From: Flavobacterium sp. J27
Lineage (GTDB): Bacteria > Bacteroidota > Bacteroidia > Flavobacteriales > Flavobacteriaceae
Assembly: GCF_004303025.1 (NCBI RefSeq)
Contig: NZ_PJQW01000008.1
Coordinates: forward strand, 62,001-126,000
Direction: 5' to 3'
Length of the DNA stretch: 64,000 nt
Shown here: positions 6,745 through 16,991 of the stretch, piece by piece
Layout of the letters: every line of letters begins with the position of its first letter
Numbering within the stretch: position 1 is the first letter of the stretch
Notes under the pieces: generated by a model
What the model saw: only the letters and a program-made list of their open reading frames with translations
Databases searched by the model: none
What the model was told of the DNA's origin: nothing
Position numbers and translations under genes: made by a program

Positions 6745-7946
6745 ATTAACAGTAACGTCCAATAACCCAAAAGTGTGCCTATTACACCAAGACTTCCCAT
6801 AAAAAACCAGTTGTATTGATAGCTTTCAAAAATAGAAACTATAGTAAATCCTGTTTTTGCTGAAAGAATATGAGCCAAACTGTAACTCATGGTAAATATA
6901 GCCATGTAACGACCTTCATGTCCTTTTGGTGCACGGCTCATTGCAAAGGAGTTAGAAAAAGGGAAAGCTAACATTTCTCCAAATGTCATACAAAACATCA
7001 TAATCCATAAAACAATTTCCCATTGATTAATAAGTAGAAGATACATGCATAATCCCATAATAAATGTACCTACTGTAACTACTTTTACTTTGTCATATTT
7101 TTTTCGCTCAATATAACTTACTATTGGCATTTCCATGATGAAAATAAGAATTCCATTAAAAGCTAAAAGTAATCCAGTACGCAATTCGGTTAAATTAAAT
7201 TGTACTTTATGATAAAGTGGTAAAGTGGTAAATAATTGGAAAAATATGATTCCATTAATAACACACATAATCAAAAATGTCCAGAATGGACCGTCTTTAA
7301 ATACAGAAGCAGTTAAAATTTCACCAGGATTTCTTTTGTCTAAATAAGATGATTTCTGTTTTTCTTTTACTTTTAGCCAAAAAATAAGAATAGCTACAAT
7401 ACAAGTTAATCCGTCTACCCAAAATAGTCCTTTGTAACCAATATTCATGATGATTAATCCTCCCAATGCTGGTCCGGCTGCAAAACCCAAATTAACTGCT
7501 AAACGGACTAATGTTAAGGCACGGGTTCTGTTTTCTGGTTTCGCATAAGCTGCTAAAGAGACAAACATGGCAGGGCGAAACATATCTGCTATCGTCATGA
7601 TTAAAAAGATAGCAACTAGGAGTCCGATATAGTTTGTAATATGTTGCAAGCCAAAAAACATCAGTCCACTAGTGAGTAAACTAAAAATCATTACTTTGTA
7701 AAAACCTATTTTATCTGCTAATTTACCGCCAAGCCAGGATCCTAACATGGATCCACAACCAAAACTAACCATGATCCAACTCACTTGACCTAAAGAAAAT
7801 CCTAAATCTTCATTTAAATATTTTGATAAGAAGGGCAAAACCATAGTTCCAGCCCTGTTAATAAAAGTAATTAGTGTTAAAATCCAAATTTCTCTGGAAA
7901 ACCCTTTAAAGTTCTCGATGTACTTAAAAAATGCTTTTTGTATCAT
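6723..7946 (-). CDS. MFS transporter
   Basis: The 407-residue protein has about twelve hydrophobic segments and the major facilitator signature after helix 2 (GGKLADKIGFYKVM, near residues 73-86). It is most like the drug/metabolite exporters of the DHA1 type. The substrate cannot be told from sequence. It is transcribed alone, and its stop lies within the shared terminator. Length and topology are normal for the family. Confidence 0.88.
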   Translation of the reverse strand: MIQKAFFKYIENFKGFSREIWILTLITFINRAGTMVLPFLSKYLNEDLGFSLGQVSWIMVSFGCGSMLGSWLGGKLADKIGFYKVMIFSLLTSGLMFFGLQHITNYIGLLVAIFLIMTIADMFRPAMFVSLAAYAKPENRTRALTLVRLAVNLGFAAGPALGGLIIMNIGYKGLFWVDGLTCIVAILIFWLKVKEKQKSSYLDKRNPGEILTASVFKDGPFWTFLIMCVINGIIFFQLFTTLPLYHKVQFNLTELRTGLLLAFNGILIFIMEMPIVSYIERKKYDKVKVVTVGTFIMGLCMYLLLINQWEIVLWIMMFCMTFGEMLAFPFSNSFAMSRAPKGHEGRYMAIFTMSYSLAHILSAKTGFTIVSIFESYQYNWFFMGSLGVIGTLLGYWTLLLIKRENKS

Positions 7947-8008
7947 GATTTTGATTGATTTTCAAAGGTACGAAATAGCTTTTTTAAAATTATATAACTC
8001 AAAATATA

Positions 8009-8016
8009 TATTTTTG
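8009..8016 (+). promoter_or_regulatory. -7 box upstream of the DUF1684-tatD pair
   Basis: TATTTTTG fits TAnnTTTG and ends 10 bases before the ATG at 8027. Confidence 0.5.
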
Positions 8017-8026
8017 CAAAAAAAAG

Positions 8027-8620
8027 ATGTTGAAAATTGGCGTTTTATTGTTTTGGATTAGTATTTCTTTTGCGCAAAATAGCGAAGTAGAAGCGGTTCA
8101 TGAATTTCAAAAAAAAATAAATATAGAATTTGCAGATGAAAATGAAAGTCCGTTAACGGAAGAAGATAGAAAAACATTCACCAGTTTAGATTTTTATCCT
8201 ATAAACGAGAAATTTATTGTTGAAGCGACTTTTAAAAAAGCTAAAAAGGAGAAACCTTTCAAAATGAAAACATCTACCGATAGAACACCCATGTATGTTA
8301 AATTTGGTACGCTATATTTTGAGTTACAAGGGAAAACATTTCAATTAAATGTGTATCAAAATATAGAATTATCAAAAAGACCTGGTTTTAAAGATTATTT
8401 GTTTTTGCCTTTTTCAGACTTAACTTGTGGTAAAGAAAGTTATATTGGTGGACGCTACATAGACATGCGAATTCCTAGTTCAGATAAAGTTATTATTAAT
8501 TTTAATAAAGCTTATAATCCGTATTGTGCTTATAATTATAAATATTCTTGTCCAATAGTGCCTTTAGAAAATGATTTAGATATAGCGATTGAAGCAGGAG
8601 TTAAAAAATTTCATGACTAA
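8027..8620 (+). CDS. DUF1684 domain protein, exported
   Basis: The 197-residue protein has a short signal peptide (MLKIGVLLFWISISFAQ). Its conserved C-terminal half reads YIGGRYIDMRIP, then INFNKAYNPYCAYNYKYSCP, which is the hallmark of DUF1684. The biochemical function of the family is not established. The stop codon overlaps the next start by one base (TAATG), so it is translationally coupled to the TatD-like hydrolase. Confidence 0.85.
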   Translation: MLKIGVLLFWISISFAQNSEVEAVHEFQKKINIEFADENESPLTEEDRKTFTSLDFYPINEKFIVEATFKKAKKEKPFKMKTSTDRTPMYVKFGTLYFELQGKTFQLNVYQNIELSKRPGFKDYLFLPFSDLTCGKESYIGGRYIDMRIPSSDKVIINFNKAYNPYCAYNYKYSCPIVPLENDLDIAIEAGVKKFHD

Positions 8621-9273
8621 TGCATTTTATCAATTTACATACGCATTCCTTTACAAATGATACTTCTGTTTGTGAAGTGGTCAATCAATATCCTTGGGAG
8701 TTTCAAGAAAGTATTCCCAACTATTCCATAGGCATTCATCCTTGGTATATTGATGAAAATCGAATAGCAACAGATTTAGCTTGCATTGAAGAGAAATTGG
8801 CTTCAATAAATTGTATTGCTTTAGGTGAATGTGGTTTAGATAAGCGGATTGAAATCCCTTTGGAAAAGCAATTAGAGGTTTTTAAAGCCCAATTGGCATT
8901 GGTACAAAAAACAAATAAACCTGTAATTTTGCATTGTGTAGCTGCCTATCAGGAAGTGATTGCAGTAAAAAAGGAAACGAATATTCAAAATCCAATGATT
9001 ATTCACGGTTTTTCCAAAAACGAGCAAGTAGCACAATCGCTTTTAGATAATGGATTTTATTTGTCATTTGGAAAATACCTATTACGCAATCCAGAATTAG
9101 AAAGTGTGTTTCAAAAAGTACCAATGGACCGATTTTTTTTAGAAACCGATACCATTGAAGAAACGATTGCTCAAGTGTATGAAAAAGCTTCGGAAATTAA
9201 AAAGATACCCATAGATGCACTCAAACAAATAGTGAAAAACAATTTTGAAGTAATATTTAAGAAAGAATTTTAA
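8620..9273 (+). CDS. TatD family metal-dependent hydrolase
   Basis: This is a 217-residue amidohydrolase-fold protein. Metal-binding H7-x-H9 (INLHTHSF) opens the chain; GECGLD, LHCVAA, IHGFSK and FLETD follow in the order expected for TatD-like deoxyribonucleases. It is a little shorter than the 255-265 residues of classical TatD. The substrate (DNA, RNA or peptide ends) is not decided by sequence. Its start overlaps the DUF1684 stop, and tcdA follows after about 36 bases. Confidence 0.87.
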   Translation: MHFINLHTHSFTNDTSVCEVVNQYPWEFQESIPNYSIGIHPWYIDENRIATDLACIEEKLASINCIALGECGLDKRIEIPLEKQLEVFKAQLALVQKTNKPVILHCVAAYQEVIAVKKETNIQNPMIIHGFSKNEQVAQSLLDNGFYLSFGKYLLRNPELESVFQKVPMDRFFLETDTIEETIAQVYEKASEIKKIPIDALKQIVKNNFEVIFKKEF

Positions 9274-9309
9274 ACCTTTAAACAATTAAAAATTTAAACA
9301 GAAAGATAA

Positions 9310-10023
9310 ATGGCAAAGTGGCAAGAACGAGCAGTTTTATTATTTAAAGAAGAAGGAATGAACAAGTTAACCCAAGCGAATGTATTGGTAGTTGGGTTAG
9401 GAGGTGTAGGTAGTTTTGCAGCCGAATTTTTAGCACGTGCAGGAGTAGGAAGCATGACCATAGTGGATGGAGATACGGTGGATATTACCAATATTAATCG
9501 CCAGTTACCTGCTTTACATTCTACAGTTGGTGAACCCAAAGTAAAAATTGTAGGTGATCGTTTGTTAGATATTAATCCTGAATTAAAATTAACTAGAATT
9601 CAAGAATTTTTATCTCCAGAAAGGGCTTTTGAATTAGTTACAACAGAGTTTGATTATGTTTTAGACTGTATTGATAGTGTAACTCCAAAGTTAAACTTAA
9701 TTATTGCTTGTAAAAGGAAGAAAGTAAAAGTGATTAGCAATATGGGAGCAGGAGGAAAATACAATGCTGAGAATGTAAAGGTAAGAGATATTAGTAAAAC
9801 CGAATATTGTCCGTTAGCTAAAAATGTTAGAAAGCGTTTAAAAGCTGAAGGAATTTCAAAAGGAGTAAAAGTGGTGTATTCAGATGAACGTCCAGATTAC
9901 ACAAGTATTAAAACTACTGATGGAACCAATTTTAAAAAGTCTTTTTATGGTACCAATAGTTGGATGCCCGCTTTGTTTGGTTTGCATGCTGCTGAAACCG
10001 TAGTGAAAAATTTGATTAAGTAA
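9310..10023 (+). CDS. tcdA: tRNA threonylcarbamoyladenosine dehydratase (TcdA/YgdL)
   Basis: TcdA belongs to the ThiF/E1-like adenylating family and cyclises t6A at position 37 of ANN-decoding tRNAs to ct6A. The nucleotide-binding motif VVGLGGVGSFAAEFLARAGVG lies near residues 27-47, followed by IVDGDTVDITNINRQ, the YgdL signature. At 237 residues it is slightly short of the 250-270 typical of the family. It lies in the same direction as the TatD gene and ends at a hairpin terminator. Confidence 0.9.
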   Translation: MAKWQERAVLLFKEEGMNKLTQANVLVVGLGGVGSFAAEFLARAGVGSMTIVDGDTVDITNINRQLPALHSTVGEPKVKIVGDRLLDINPELKLTRIQEFLSPERAFELVTTEFDYVLDCIDSVTPKLNLIIACKRKKVKVISNMGAGGKYNAENVKVRDISKTEYCPLAKNVRKRLKAEGISKGVKVVYSDERPDYTSIKTTDGTNFKKSFYGTNSWMPALFGLHAAETVVKNLIK

Positions 10024-10030
10024 TTTGTAA

Positions 10031-10066
10031 GTTTCTATCTGAACCGATAAATGTTCAGATAGAAAC
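10031..10066. terminator. Bidirectional hairpin between tcdA and ybaB
   Basis: GTTTCTATCTGAAC and GTTCAGATAGAAAC form a perfect 14-bp stem with an 8-base loop between two convergent genes. The T-run is weak. Confidence 0.7.
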
Positions 10067-10072
10067 ACTATT

Positions 10073-10396
10073 TTATTTAAATAAATCCATACCAGGAATA
10101 TCAGGCATGCCTTCTTTTGCAACAGCTGCTAATTCCGCTTCATTTACATTAGTAGCTTTTTCAATCGCTTTATTTAAAACCGTTACTAAATAATCTTCAA
10201 GCATTTCTTTATCTTGTAATAAATCATCTTGTACTATTATTGATTTTATTTTTCTGTTAGCCGTTAGTGTTACTTCAAGTAATCCATCACTACTTTTTTC
10301 ATCAATTAAAACAGTATCCAAACGTTTTTTAGTTGCTTCTACTTTGGCTTGGGTTTCTTTAATTTTACCCATCATTCCCATAAGGTCTCCAAACAT
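10073..10396 (-). CDS. YbaB/EbfC family nucleoid-associated protein
   Basis: The 107-residue protein begins [20 protein letters not shown] and continues with [19 protein letters not shown], the usual YbaB layout of a helical N-terminus and a central sheet. Such proteins bind DNA as dimers and are often near dnaX-recR, which is not the case here. A TACTTTTG -7 box lies upstream at 10420-10427 on this strand. Confidence 0.9.
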   Translation of the reverse strand: MFGDLMGMMGKIKETQAKVEATKKRLDTVLIDEKSSDGLLEVTLTANRKIKSIIVQDDLLQDKEMLEDYLVTVLNKAIEKATNVNEAELAAVAKEGMPDIPGMDLFK

Positions 10397-10419
10397 AATA
10401 TTTAATTTTTTTATTACTG

Positions 10420-10427
10420 CAAAAGTA
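10420..10427 (-). promoter_or_regulatory. -7 box of the ybaB gene
   Basis: Reverse-strand TACTTTTG fits TAnnTTTG and lies 23 bases before the ATG at 10396. Confidence 0.5.
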
Positions 10428-10461
10428 CTAAATTAGCTGTTAACTTAAAATGTATAACTTC

Positions 10462-12594
10462 ATGAAAAAAATCTCTTTTTTTGTTGTCATTTCTATTATT
10501 TTTGCCTCTTCATGTAAAGACAAACAGGAAAAAATGAAAACAGAAATTCAACCACCTATAGCAAAAATAGTTCCACATACGTTAGAAAAACACGGTGACA
10601 TTCGTACAGATAATTATTTTTGGTTAAACCAAAGAGAAGACAAAGAAGTTATTGATTACTTGAATAAAGAAAATGAATACTATGAAGCTATGACAGCTCA
10701 TACCAAGCAACTTCAAGACGATTTATTCAAGGAAATGAAGGCTAGAATTAAAGAAGATGATACTTCAGTTCCTTATTTTTATAATGGATATTATTACATT
10801 ACACGCTTTGAAACAGGAAAAGATTACCCTATATATGCTCGTAAAAAAGGGAGTTTGGAAGCCAAAGAAGAAATTATGTTTGATTGCAATGAAATGGCTA
10901 AAGGGCAATCCTATTTCAATTTAAGTGGTATTAGTGTTAGTGAAGATAATAAATGGGTAACTTTTGGGGTGGACTTAGTCTCTAGAAGACAATATACCTT
11001 ACAGATTAAGAACTTAGAAACAGGTGCTGTTTTACCAGAAAAAATCGAAAATACTACAGGAGGTTCTACTTGGGCAAGCGATAATAAAACTATTTTTTAC
11101 ACTAAAAAAGACCCAAAAACGTTGCGCTCTGACAAAATTTACAAACATGTTTTACAAACAGATGTTCAAAACGATTCTTTAGTGTACCATGAAAAAGACG
11201 ATACGTTTTATTCTTTTGTCTACAAAGAAAAATCAAAAAAATACATCGTAATTGGTTCTACCAGTACGTTAACATCAGAATATCAGTTTTTAGAAGCTAA
11301 CAATCCAAATGGAGCATTCAAAATGTTTCAAAAAAGGACAAGAGGGTTAGAATACAGTATTTCTCATTTTGGAAATGATTTTTATATTGTGACCAATAAA
11401 GACAAAGCGACTAATTTTAAATTAATGAAAACCAATGAAAATGCCACTTCAATGGAAAATTGGGTTGAGGTAATTTCGCATAGAGAAGAAGTGCTCTTAG
11501 AAGGAATTGATATTTTTAGAGATTATCTTGTGGTAGAAGAGCGCTCCAATGGGTTGAATAAAATTCAAATCAGACCATGGAGTGGAGAAGGAGCATATTA
11601 TTTACCATTTGAAAGTGAAACATATACAGCTTATACTACCACAAATCCAGATTTTGATACAGAGATTTTACGTTATGCTTATCAATCCATGATTACCCCT
11701 TCTTCGGTAATTGATTTTAATATGAAAACCAAAGAAAAAACGGTTTTAAAAGAGCAAGAAGTTTTAGGAGGAAAATTTGACAAAAATAATTACACAGAAG
11801 AAAGAATTTGGGCAACAGCCGCAGATGGAACAAAAGTGCCTATTTCGATGGTGTATAAAAAAGGGATGAAAAAAGATGGTAGTAATCCATTCTTATTATA
11901 CGCTTACGGTTCTTATGGAGCTTCTATGGATCCTTATTTTTCAACCACTCGTTTAAGTTTATTAGATAGAGGCTTTATTTATGCCATTGCTCATATTAGA
12001 GGAGGAGAAGATTTAGGTAGACAATGGTATGAAGATGGGAAATTATTAAAAAAGAAAAATACGTTTACCGATTTTATTGATTGTTCAAAATATGTAATTG
12101 CAACAAAATATACCTCTTCCAATCATCTTTATGCTGAAGGTGGTTCAGCAGGCGGACTTTTGATGGGGGCAATTGTAAATATGACTCCTGAATTATATCA
12201 CGGTGTCATTGCTCAGGTTCCTTTTGTAGATGTGGTAACCACTATGTTAGATGATACTATACCACTAACAACTGGCGAATATGATGAATGGGGTAATCCT
12301 AATGAAAAAGAATATTATGATTACATGAAATCGTATTCTCCTTATGATAATGTAATCGCTCAAAATTACCCAAATATGTATGTATCAACAGGTTTGCATG
12401 ATTCACAAGTGCAATATTGGGAACCTGCCAAATGGGTGGCAAAATTAAGAGCAACTAAAACCGATAAAAATTTATTATTCTTGCATACTAATATGGATGC
12501 TGGGCATGGTGGCGCTTCAGGGCGTTTTGAAGCACTTAAGGAGGTAGCAAAAGAATTTAGTTTTTTGTTAGATTTAGAGAATATTAAGAAGTAG
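10462..12594 (+). CDS. S9 family serine peptidase (oligopeptidase B/prolyl oligopeptidase-like), lipoprotein
   Basis: Prolyl-oligopeptidase-fold enzymes cut short peptides. The catalytic serine motif GGSAGGLLMG and the late DAGHGG histidine motif are visible in the alpha/beta-hydrolase domain, preceded by a seven-bladed propeller region. IRTDNYFWLNQREDKEV near the start and the overall layout are closest to oligopeptidase B. The lipobox IFASSC marks export and lipid anchoring, an extracytoplasmic placement unlike cytoplasmic OpB. I prefer the ATG at 10462 (MKKISFFVV, a normal lipoprotein signal) to the one four codons earlier at 10450. Predicted length is 710 residues. Confidence 0.9.
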   Translation: MKKISFFVVISIIFASSCKDKQEKMKTEIQPPIAKIVPHTLEKHGDIRTDNYFWLNQREDKEVIDYLNKENEYYEAMTAHTKQLQDDLFKEMKARIKEDDTSVPYFYNGYYYITRFETGKDYPIYARKKGSLEAKEEIMFDCNEMAKGQSYFNLSGISVSEDNKWVTFGVDLVSRRQYTLQIKNLETGAVLPEKIENTTGGSTWASDNKTIFYTKKDPKTLRSDKIYKHVLQTDVQNDSLVYHEKDDTFYSFVYKEKSKKYIVIGSTSTLTSEYQFLEANNPNGAFKMFQKRTRGLEYSISHFGNDFYIVTNKDKATNFKLMKTNENATSMENWVEVISHREEVLLEGIDIFRDYLVVEERSNGLNKIQIRPWSGEGAYYLPFESETYTAYTTTNPDFDTEILRYAYQSMITPSSVIDFNMKTKEKTVLKEQEVLGGKFDKNNYTEERIWATAADGTKVPISMVYKKGMKKDGSNPFLLYAYGSYGASMDPYFSTTRLSLLDRGFIYAIAHIRGGEDLGRQWYEDGKLLKKKNTFTDFIDCSKYVIATKYTSSNHLYAEGGSAGGLLMGAIVNMTPELYHGVIAQVPFVDVVTTMLDDTIPLTTGEYDEWGNPNEKEYYDYMKSYSPYDNVIAQNYPNMYVSTGLHDSQVQYWEPAKWVAKLRATKTDKNLLFLHTNMDAGHGGASGRFEALKEVAKEFSFLLDLENIKK

Positions 12595-12670
12595 TTAATT
12601 TTTTTTTGTTAAATTTGCAGGGTTTTGAGGTTGTTAAAAAGATGATTCACCTCAATATAATTTAGTTTTT

Positions 12671-13711
12671 ATGAGAGAAGAAATAAATGCCTACAACAAT
12701 GTTTTAGAGTTAATCGGTAATACGCCTCTAATTAAATTAAATAGAGTAACTGAAAATATAGAAGGTAGTTTTTATGCCAAAGTAGAGGCTTTTAATCCAG
12801 GTCATTCTACAAAAGATAGAATAGCACTCTATATTATTAATGAAGCAGAGCGAAGAGGTATTTTAAAACCAGGTGATACTATTATAGAAACTACTTCAGG
12901 TAATACTGGATTTAGTTTAGCAATGGTTAGCATCATAAAAGGATATGATTGTATTTTAGCTGTAAGTTCAAAATCATCTAAAGACAAAATAGACATGCTT
13001 CGTACTATGGGGGCAAAAGTGTATGTTTGTCCGGCAAATGTTTCAGCTGATGATAAAAGATCTTATTACAGTGTAGCCAAAAGATTACACGAAGAAACCA
13101 AAGGTTCAATTTATATCAATCAATACTTTAATGATTTAAATATTGACGCACATTATAATACTACAGGTCCTGAAATTTGGGAGCAAACCAAAGGACAAAT
13201 TACTCACTTAGTAGCTTGTAGTGGTACAGGAGGAACTATTTCAGGAACAGCTCGTTTCTTGAAAGAGAAAAATCCAAATATTAGAATTTTAGGTGTTGAT
13301 GCTTATGGTTCTGTATTAAAAAAATACCACGAAACTAAAGAATTTGATAGTGAAGAGATTTATCCTTATCGTATAGAAGGTCTTGGTAAAAATTTAATTC
13401 CTACGGCTACCGATTTTGATATGATTGATAAATTTATCAAAGTTTCTGACGAAGAAAGCGCTCATACAGCAAGAGAAATTTCAAGAAAAGAAGGTCTTTT
13501 TGTAGGGTATACTTCTGGAGCAGCTATGCAAGCAGTAAAACAATTTGCAGAAGAAGGTGAATTTACTAAAGACAGTAAAATTGTAGTAATCTTCCCAGAC
13601 CACGGTTCAAGGTACATGAGTAAAATTTATAGTGACGAATGGATGGGAGAACAAGGTTTCTTTGATAGCGTTAATATTGAAGAAGCACAAAAAATTGAAA
13701 TTATTAAGTAA
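12671..13711 (+). CDS. Cysteine synthase / cystathionine beta-synthase-like PLP enzyme
   Basis: The 346-residue beta-family PLP enzyme carries the PLP lysine K48 in NPGHSTKDR, phosphate- and substrate-loop motifs TSGNTGFS and SGTGGTISG, and no CBS domains. It is likely to join O-acetylserine or serine with sulfide or homocysteine. The HSTKDR motif (rather than PSGSIKDR) and length suggest a CysM/CBS-like subgroup, so the exact substrate is open. A TAAATTTG box at 12610-12617 precedes a leader with a small TGAGGT/ACCTCA dyad. A strong terminator follows. Confidence 0.87.
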   Translation: MREEINAYNNVLELIGNTPLIKLNRVTENIEGSFYAKVEAFNPGHSTKDRIALYIINEAERRGILKPGDTIIETTSGNTGFSLAMVSIIKGYDCILAVSSKSSKDKIDMLRTMGAKVYVCPANVSADDKRSYYSVAKRLHEETKGSIYINQYFNDLNIDAHYNTTGPEIWEQTKGQITHLVACSGTGGTISGTARFLKEKNPNIRILGVDAYGSVLKKYHETKEFDSEEIYPYRIEGLGKNLIPTATDFDMIDKFIKVSDEESAHTAREISRKEGLFVGYTSGAAMQAVKQFAEEGEFTKDSKIVVIFPDHGSRYMSKIYSDEWMGEQGFFDSVNIEEAQKIEIIK

Positions 13712-13730
13712 GTAATTTTATTTTTACCTT

Positions 13731-13779
13731 ATTATATAAAAAAACTCCGAGAAATTTCTCGGAGTTTTTTTATATAATA
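13731..13779. terminator. Very long bidirectional terminator hairpin
   Basis: AACTCCGAGAAATTTCTCGGAGTT forms the core, and the flanking A/T-runs and ATTATATA/TATATAAT extend the dyad to about 48 bases between convergent genes. Confidence 0.85.
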
Positions 13780-13793
13780 AGTCCTGTTTATTT

Positions 13794-16700
13794 CTATTTT
13801 TTAATAAAATATTTTTGATATTTTACCCATGCAATAAGCCCAATTCCAACAATTGCAAAAAAGATATAAATGTAATAAGTAACATTTTGTCTCTCACCCG
13901 AAGCATAAGAGTGTAATCCACTTAAATGGAAATTCACACCCACATAAGTCATTACAATTGACGCAAAAGCCAATACGCTAGCAAAGTTATAAAACCATTT
14001 GCTTCGCAATCCTGGTACTAATCTGGCATGAATAACAAAAGCATATACAAAAATACTGATTAAAGCCCATGTTTCTTTTGGATCCCAACCCCAGTAACGA
14101 CCCCAACTTTCATTAGCCCATTGACCACCTAAGAAATTACCAATTGTAAGCATGACTAAACCAACTGTTAAGGCCATTTCGTTAATATAACTTAATTCGT
14201 CAATCGCTAATTTAGTTTTCTCCGAATTGTTTTTAGTCGTAAAAATCATTAAAAATAAAGCTACTAAACCAAGTATCATTCCTAGTGTAAAAGGACCATA
14301 ACTAGCAACAATTACAGCTACGTGAATCATTAACCAATAGGAGTTTAAAACAGGCTGTAAATTCCCAATCTCTGGATCCATCCAACTCCAATGTGCTACC
14401 ATTAACAGCATAGAAGCTACAAAAGCAGTTGCCGAAATAGTTAGTTTAGATTTGTTACTAAAGGCTACTCCAAAGAACATGGTAGACCAAGCAACGTAAA
14501 TCATACTTTCGTAGGCATTACTCCATGGTGCATGACCCGATACATACCAACGAGCTATTAATCCTAAAGTATGTAAAGAAAATAAGATGACTGTGGTTAC
14601 ATGAAAAAAGTTAACTGTATATTTTACCCATTTTGCTGATGAAAATAATTGATAAATGGCAAACCCTAACATTAAAACACCTGCTAACATGTATAGATAA
14701 AACAATCTTTTAAAAATATCATATTTGTTATATGCTATTTCTGTATTAATTTTTTTGTCTGAAAGCATAACTTCTTTGCCAAATTTTTTCTGATATGCCT
14801 TTAAACCAGTTAATAAGGAATTAGCTAACTTGTAATCGTTATTTTGACTCGCTTTGGAAACTGCGTCAAGATAAAAAGGAACAATGTTTTTTACAGTATC
14901 TAATGCCGTTTGCGTTACATTATTAATTTCTAAATAAGAAAGCCATTTGTTGTTTTTGTCATTTGGAATAGGATAAACGCGTAATATTTTGCCACTTAAA
15001 GCATCATACAAAAGATTCACCCTCTTATCAGCTTCTATAAAATCTTTCTGAAAACTATTAGGCACTCGTGCACCATAAGCTTCGTCTAAATAGGGAGCTA
15101 ATTTGTAATTCCCTTTGGTATCAAAGAAATCTACTAAAGCAGCAAATTCTATTTTTTTGTCAAGCCCTGCAATTTTTCGAATACTATCATTACCTCTTTT
15201 TAGATAAATAATGGGCATCGTATACCAATATTGAGGAAATTGTGTCATAGATATAAAAGCCTGGTCAGAATTCATATCATGGTAAGTGTCACTTTTGGAA
15301 ACTTTTCGCAATAATTCAGAGGAGAATGTATTAATAGGCTTCATTCTTCCACCTTGATCTTGAATGACCATTTTTCCAAACTCAGTTGCATGTTCTTCAG
15401 AAACCTTATATTTGGAAAGAAATTCAAATGCTTTTTTAGCATCAGTTATTTCATTTTCATGAGTATGTTCTTGGGAATATCCAATAATTGTAAAGAAAAA
15501 CAAAAATAAAGCTACTAAAGCGTTTTTCTTTTTCTGTATTTTATTTATTTTTTTCTTTAAATCACCAAAGCGTGTGTTTTTGTCAAATAATATAGCCATT
15601 AAACCAAGATATAATAAAAAGTAACCAATATAAGTTATCCATGTTCCCCATTGATCATGATTTACAGATAAATGAGTTCCTTTTTCATCTGGATCAAATC
15701 CGGCTTGAAAAAAGCGATAACCTCTATAATCTAAAATATTGTTCATAAAAATACTATCTCTAAAAACAGTATTCTTTTCGTTGTCTTGAATTTCGATTTT
15801 ACTTTTGAATGCAGAATAGCTTTTTTCTGTTCCAGGATATTTGTCAGCTATAAAGTCTTCTAATTTTACGTCAAAAGGAGTTTCGTATACTTTGCTTCCA
15901 AAAAATAACGTAAAATCTAAATCACCAATTGTTACCATTTGTGGAGCACTTTGCATTCCTTTAGAGCCTAAAAGTGTTACTTTTTCTTCTTTATTTTGAG
16001 TTTTTATAGTAACTACTAACGCATCTTGTGTTTGCTTATCTCTGTAGTCGTTATTTGATTTATAAGTAATGTTACCTTTGATTGGTTTTTCAGGAAATAC
16101 AAATTGGTTCCCAGCTAAACTATATAAAGATCTTAAATATAAAGGTTGTATACTGTCTTTAGCAACCGAACCTTTAGATTGATCTGCCATTTTCATAAAG
16201 TTACCTTCAAATGGAGTTTGTATGGTTAAACTGTCATTAGATAATGCAATATTTATAGCGCCATTTGTTGGAGCGTTAAAGGCATATAAAATGTTGTGAA
16301 TATTTTGAACTTGCCCTTCTTTTAAATAGTGTTCATGACGGCTGCCATCACTAGACTCAACTAATTTTAAATAGTAATTTCCTGAAGCATCTTCTTCAAT
16401 AGATTCGCTGGCATTCATTATAAATTTCTCATATTCAATTTGGTAAGGAATACTATTAAATTCTCCTTTTATTGAAAAATCATTTGAGAAGAATGGTTTT
16501 AAAAACCAAGCCACATTTTCAGGGGCAAAATAATTGCTTTTTTCAAAAGAGCGTCTTCTCATTTCACCATTATATTCTCCATCAACAAAACCATATACAA
16601 AAGTTTTGTCAGAGTAGATACGATTTTCAGTTTGCCCTTCTCTTATTAGCATCATACCTTCAAAACTAATATAACGAGTAATAAAAGCACCAATTAAAAT

Positions 16701-16964
16701 AAATATAAACGATAAGTGTAGTAATAAGGTGGTCCATTTTTCTCTTTTGTATAATCTATATTTTTTAATGTTACCTATAAAATTGATTACTAAAAAAGCC
16801 ATAATAACTTCAAACCACCATGAATTATATACTATGATTCTAGCTGTTTCTGTATTATAAGCGTCTTCAATAAAAGTTCCTATACCCATAGACGCTGCAA
16901 AAATTAGAAACAAAACAGCCATCAATCGAGTAGAGAATAAGAAAGAAAATATTTTTTTGTCCAT
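13794..16964 (-). CDS. ccsBA: Fused cytochrome c biogenesis protein CcsBA (ResB-CcsA, System II)
   Basis: This membrane protein exports haem and ligates it to c-type cytochromes. The N-terminal half is ResB/CcsB-like: four membrane segments with a large periplasmic loop. The C-terminal half is CcsA, with the tryptophan-rich haem-handling WWD motif (WGRYWGWDPKETWALIS) and many membrane segments. The fused order is common in Bacteroidetes. I chose ATG 16964 (MDKKIFSFL, 1056 aa). The upstream in-frame TTG at 16994 is part of a TACTTTTG promoter box and is an unlikely start. It would serve the lipoprotein cytochrome at 38.4-38.8 kb among others. Confidence 0.93.
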   Translation of the reverse strand: MDKKIFSFLFSTRLMAVLFLIFAASMGIGTFIEDAYNTETARIIVYNSWWFEVIMAFLVINFIGNIKKYRLYKREKWTTLLLHLSFIFILIGAFITRYISFEGMMLIREGQTENRIYSDKTFVYGFVDGEYNGEMRRRSFEKSNYFAPENVAWFLKPFFSNDFSIKGEFNSIPYQIEYEKFIMNASESIEEDASGNYYLKLVESSDGSRHEHYLKEGQVQNIHNILYAFNAPTNGAINIALSNDSLTIQTPFEGNFMKMADQSKGSVAKDSIQPLYLRSLYSLAGNQFVFPEKPIKGNITYKSNNDYRDKQTQDALVVTIKTQNKEEKVTLLGSKGMQSAPQMVTIGDLDFTLFFGSKVYETPFDVKLEDFIADKYPGTEKSYSAFKSKIEIQDNEKNTVFRDSIFMNNILDYRGYRFFQAGFDPDEKGTHLSVNHDQWGTWITYIGYFLLYLGLMAILFDKNTRFGDLKKKINKIQKKKNALVALFLFFFTIIGYSQEHTHENEITDAKKAFEFLSKYKVSEEHATEFGKMVIQDQGGRMKPINTFSSELLRKVSKSDTYHDMNSDQAFISMTQFPQYWYTMPIIYLKRGNDSIRKIAGLDKKIEFAALVDFFDTKGNYKLAPYLDEAYGARVPNSFQKDFIEADKRVNLLYDALSGKILRVYPIPNDKNNKWLSYLEINNVTQTALDTVKNIVPFYLDAVSKASQNNDYKLANSLLTGLKAYQKKFGKEVMLSDKKINTEIAYNKYDIFKRLFYLYMLAGVLMLGFAIYQLFSSAKWVKYTVNFFHVTTVILFSLHTLGLIARWYVSGHAPWSNAYESMIYVAWSTMFFGVAFSNKSKLTISATAFVASMLLMVAHWSWMDPEIGNLQPVLNSYWLMIHVAVIVASYGPFTLGMILGLVALFLMIFTTKNNSEKTKLAIDELSYINEMALTVGLVMLTIGNFLGGQWANESWGRYWGWDPKETWALISIFVYAFVIHARLVPGLRSKWFYNFASVLAFASIVMTYVGVNFHLSGLHSYASGERQNVTYYIYIFFAIVGIGLIAWVKYQKYFIKK

Positions 16965-16991
16965 TTGAGTAGTAGTAAATTTAAACGTTTG

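Noticed and set aside
12610..12670. Leader of the cysteine synthase gene as a SAM or similar riboswitch
   Set aside because: The leader is only about 53 bases with one six-bp dyad; it is too short for the known sulfur-related riboswitch classes.
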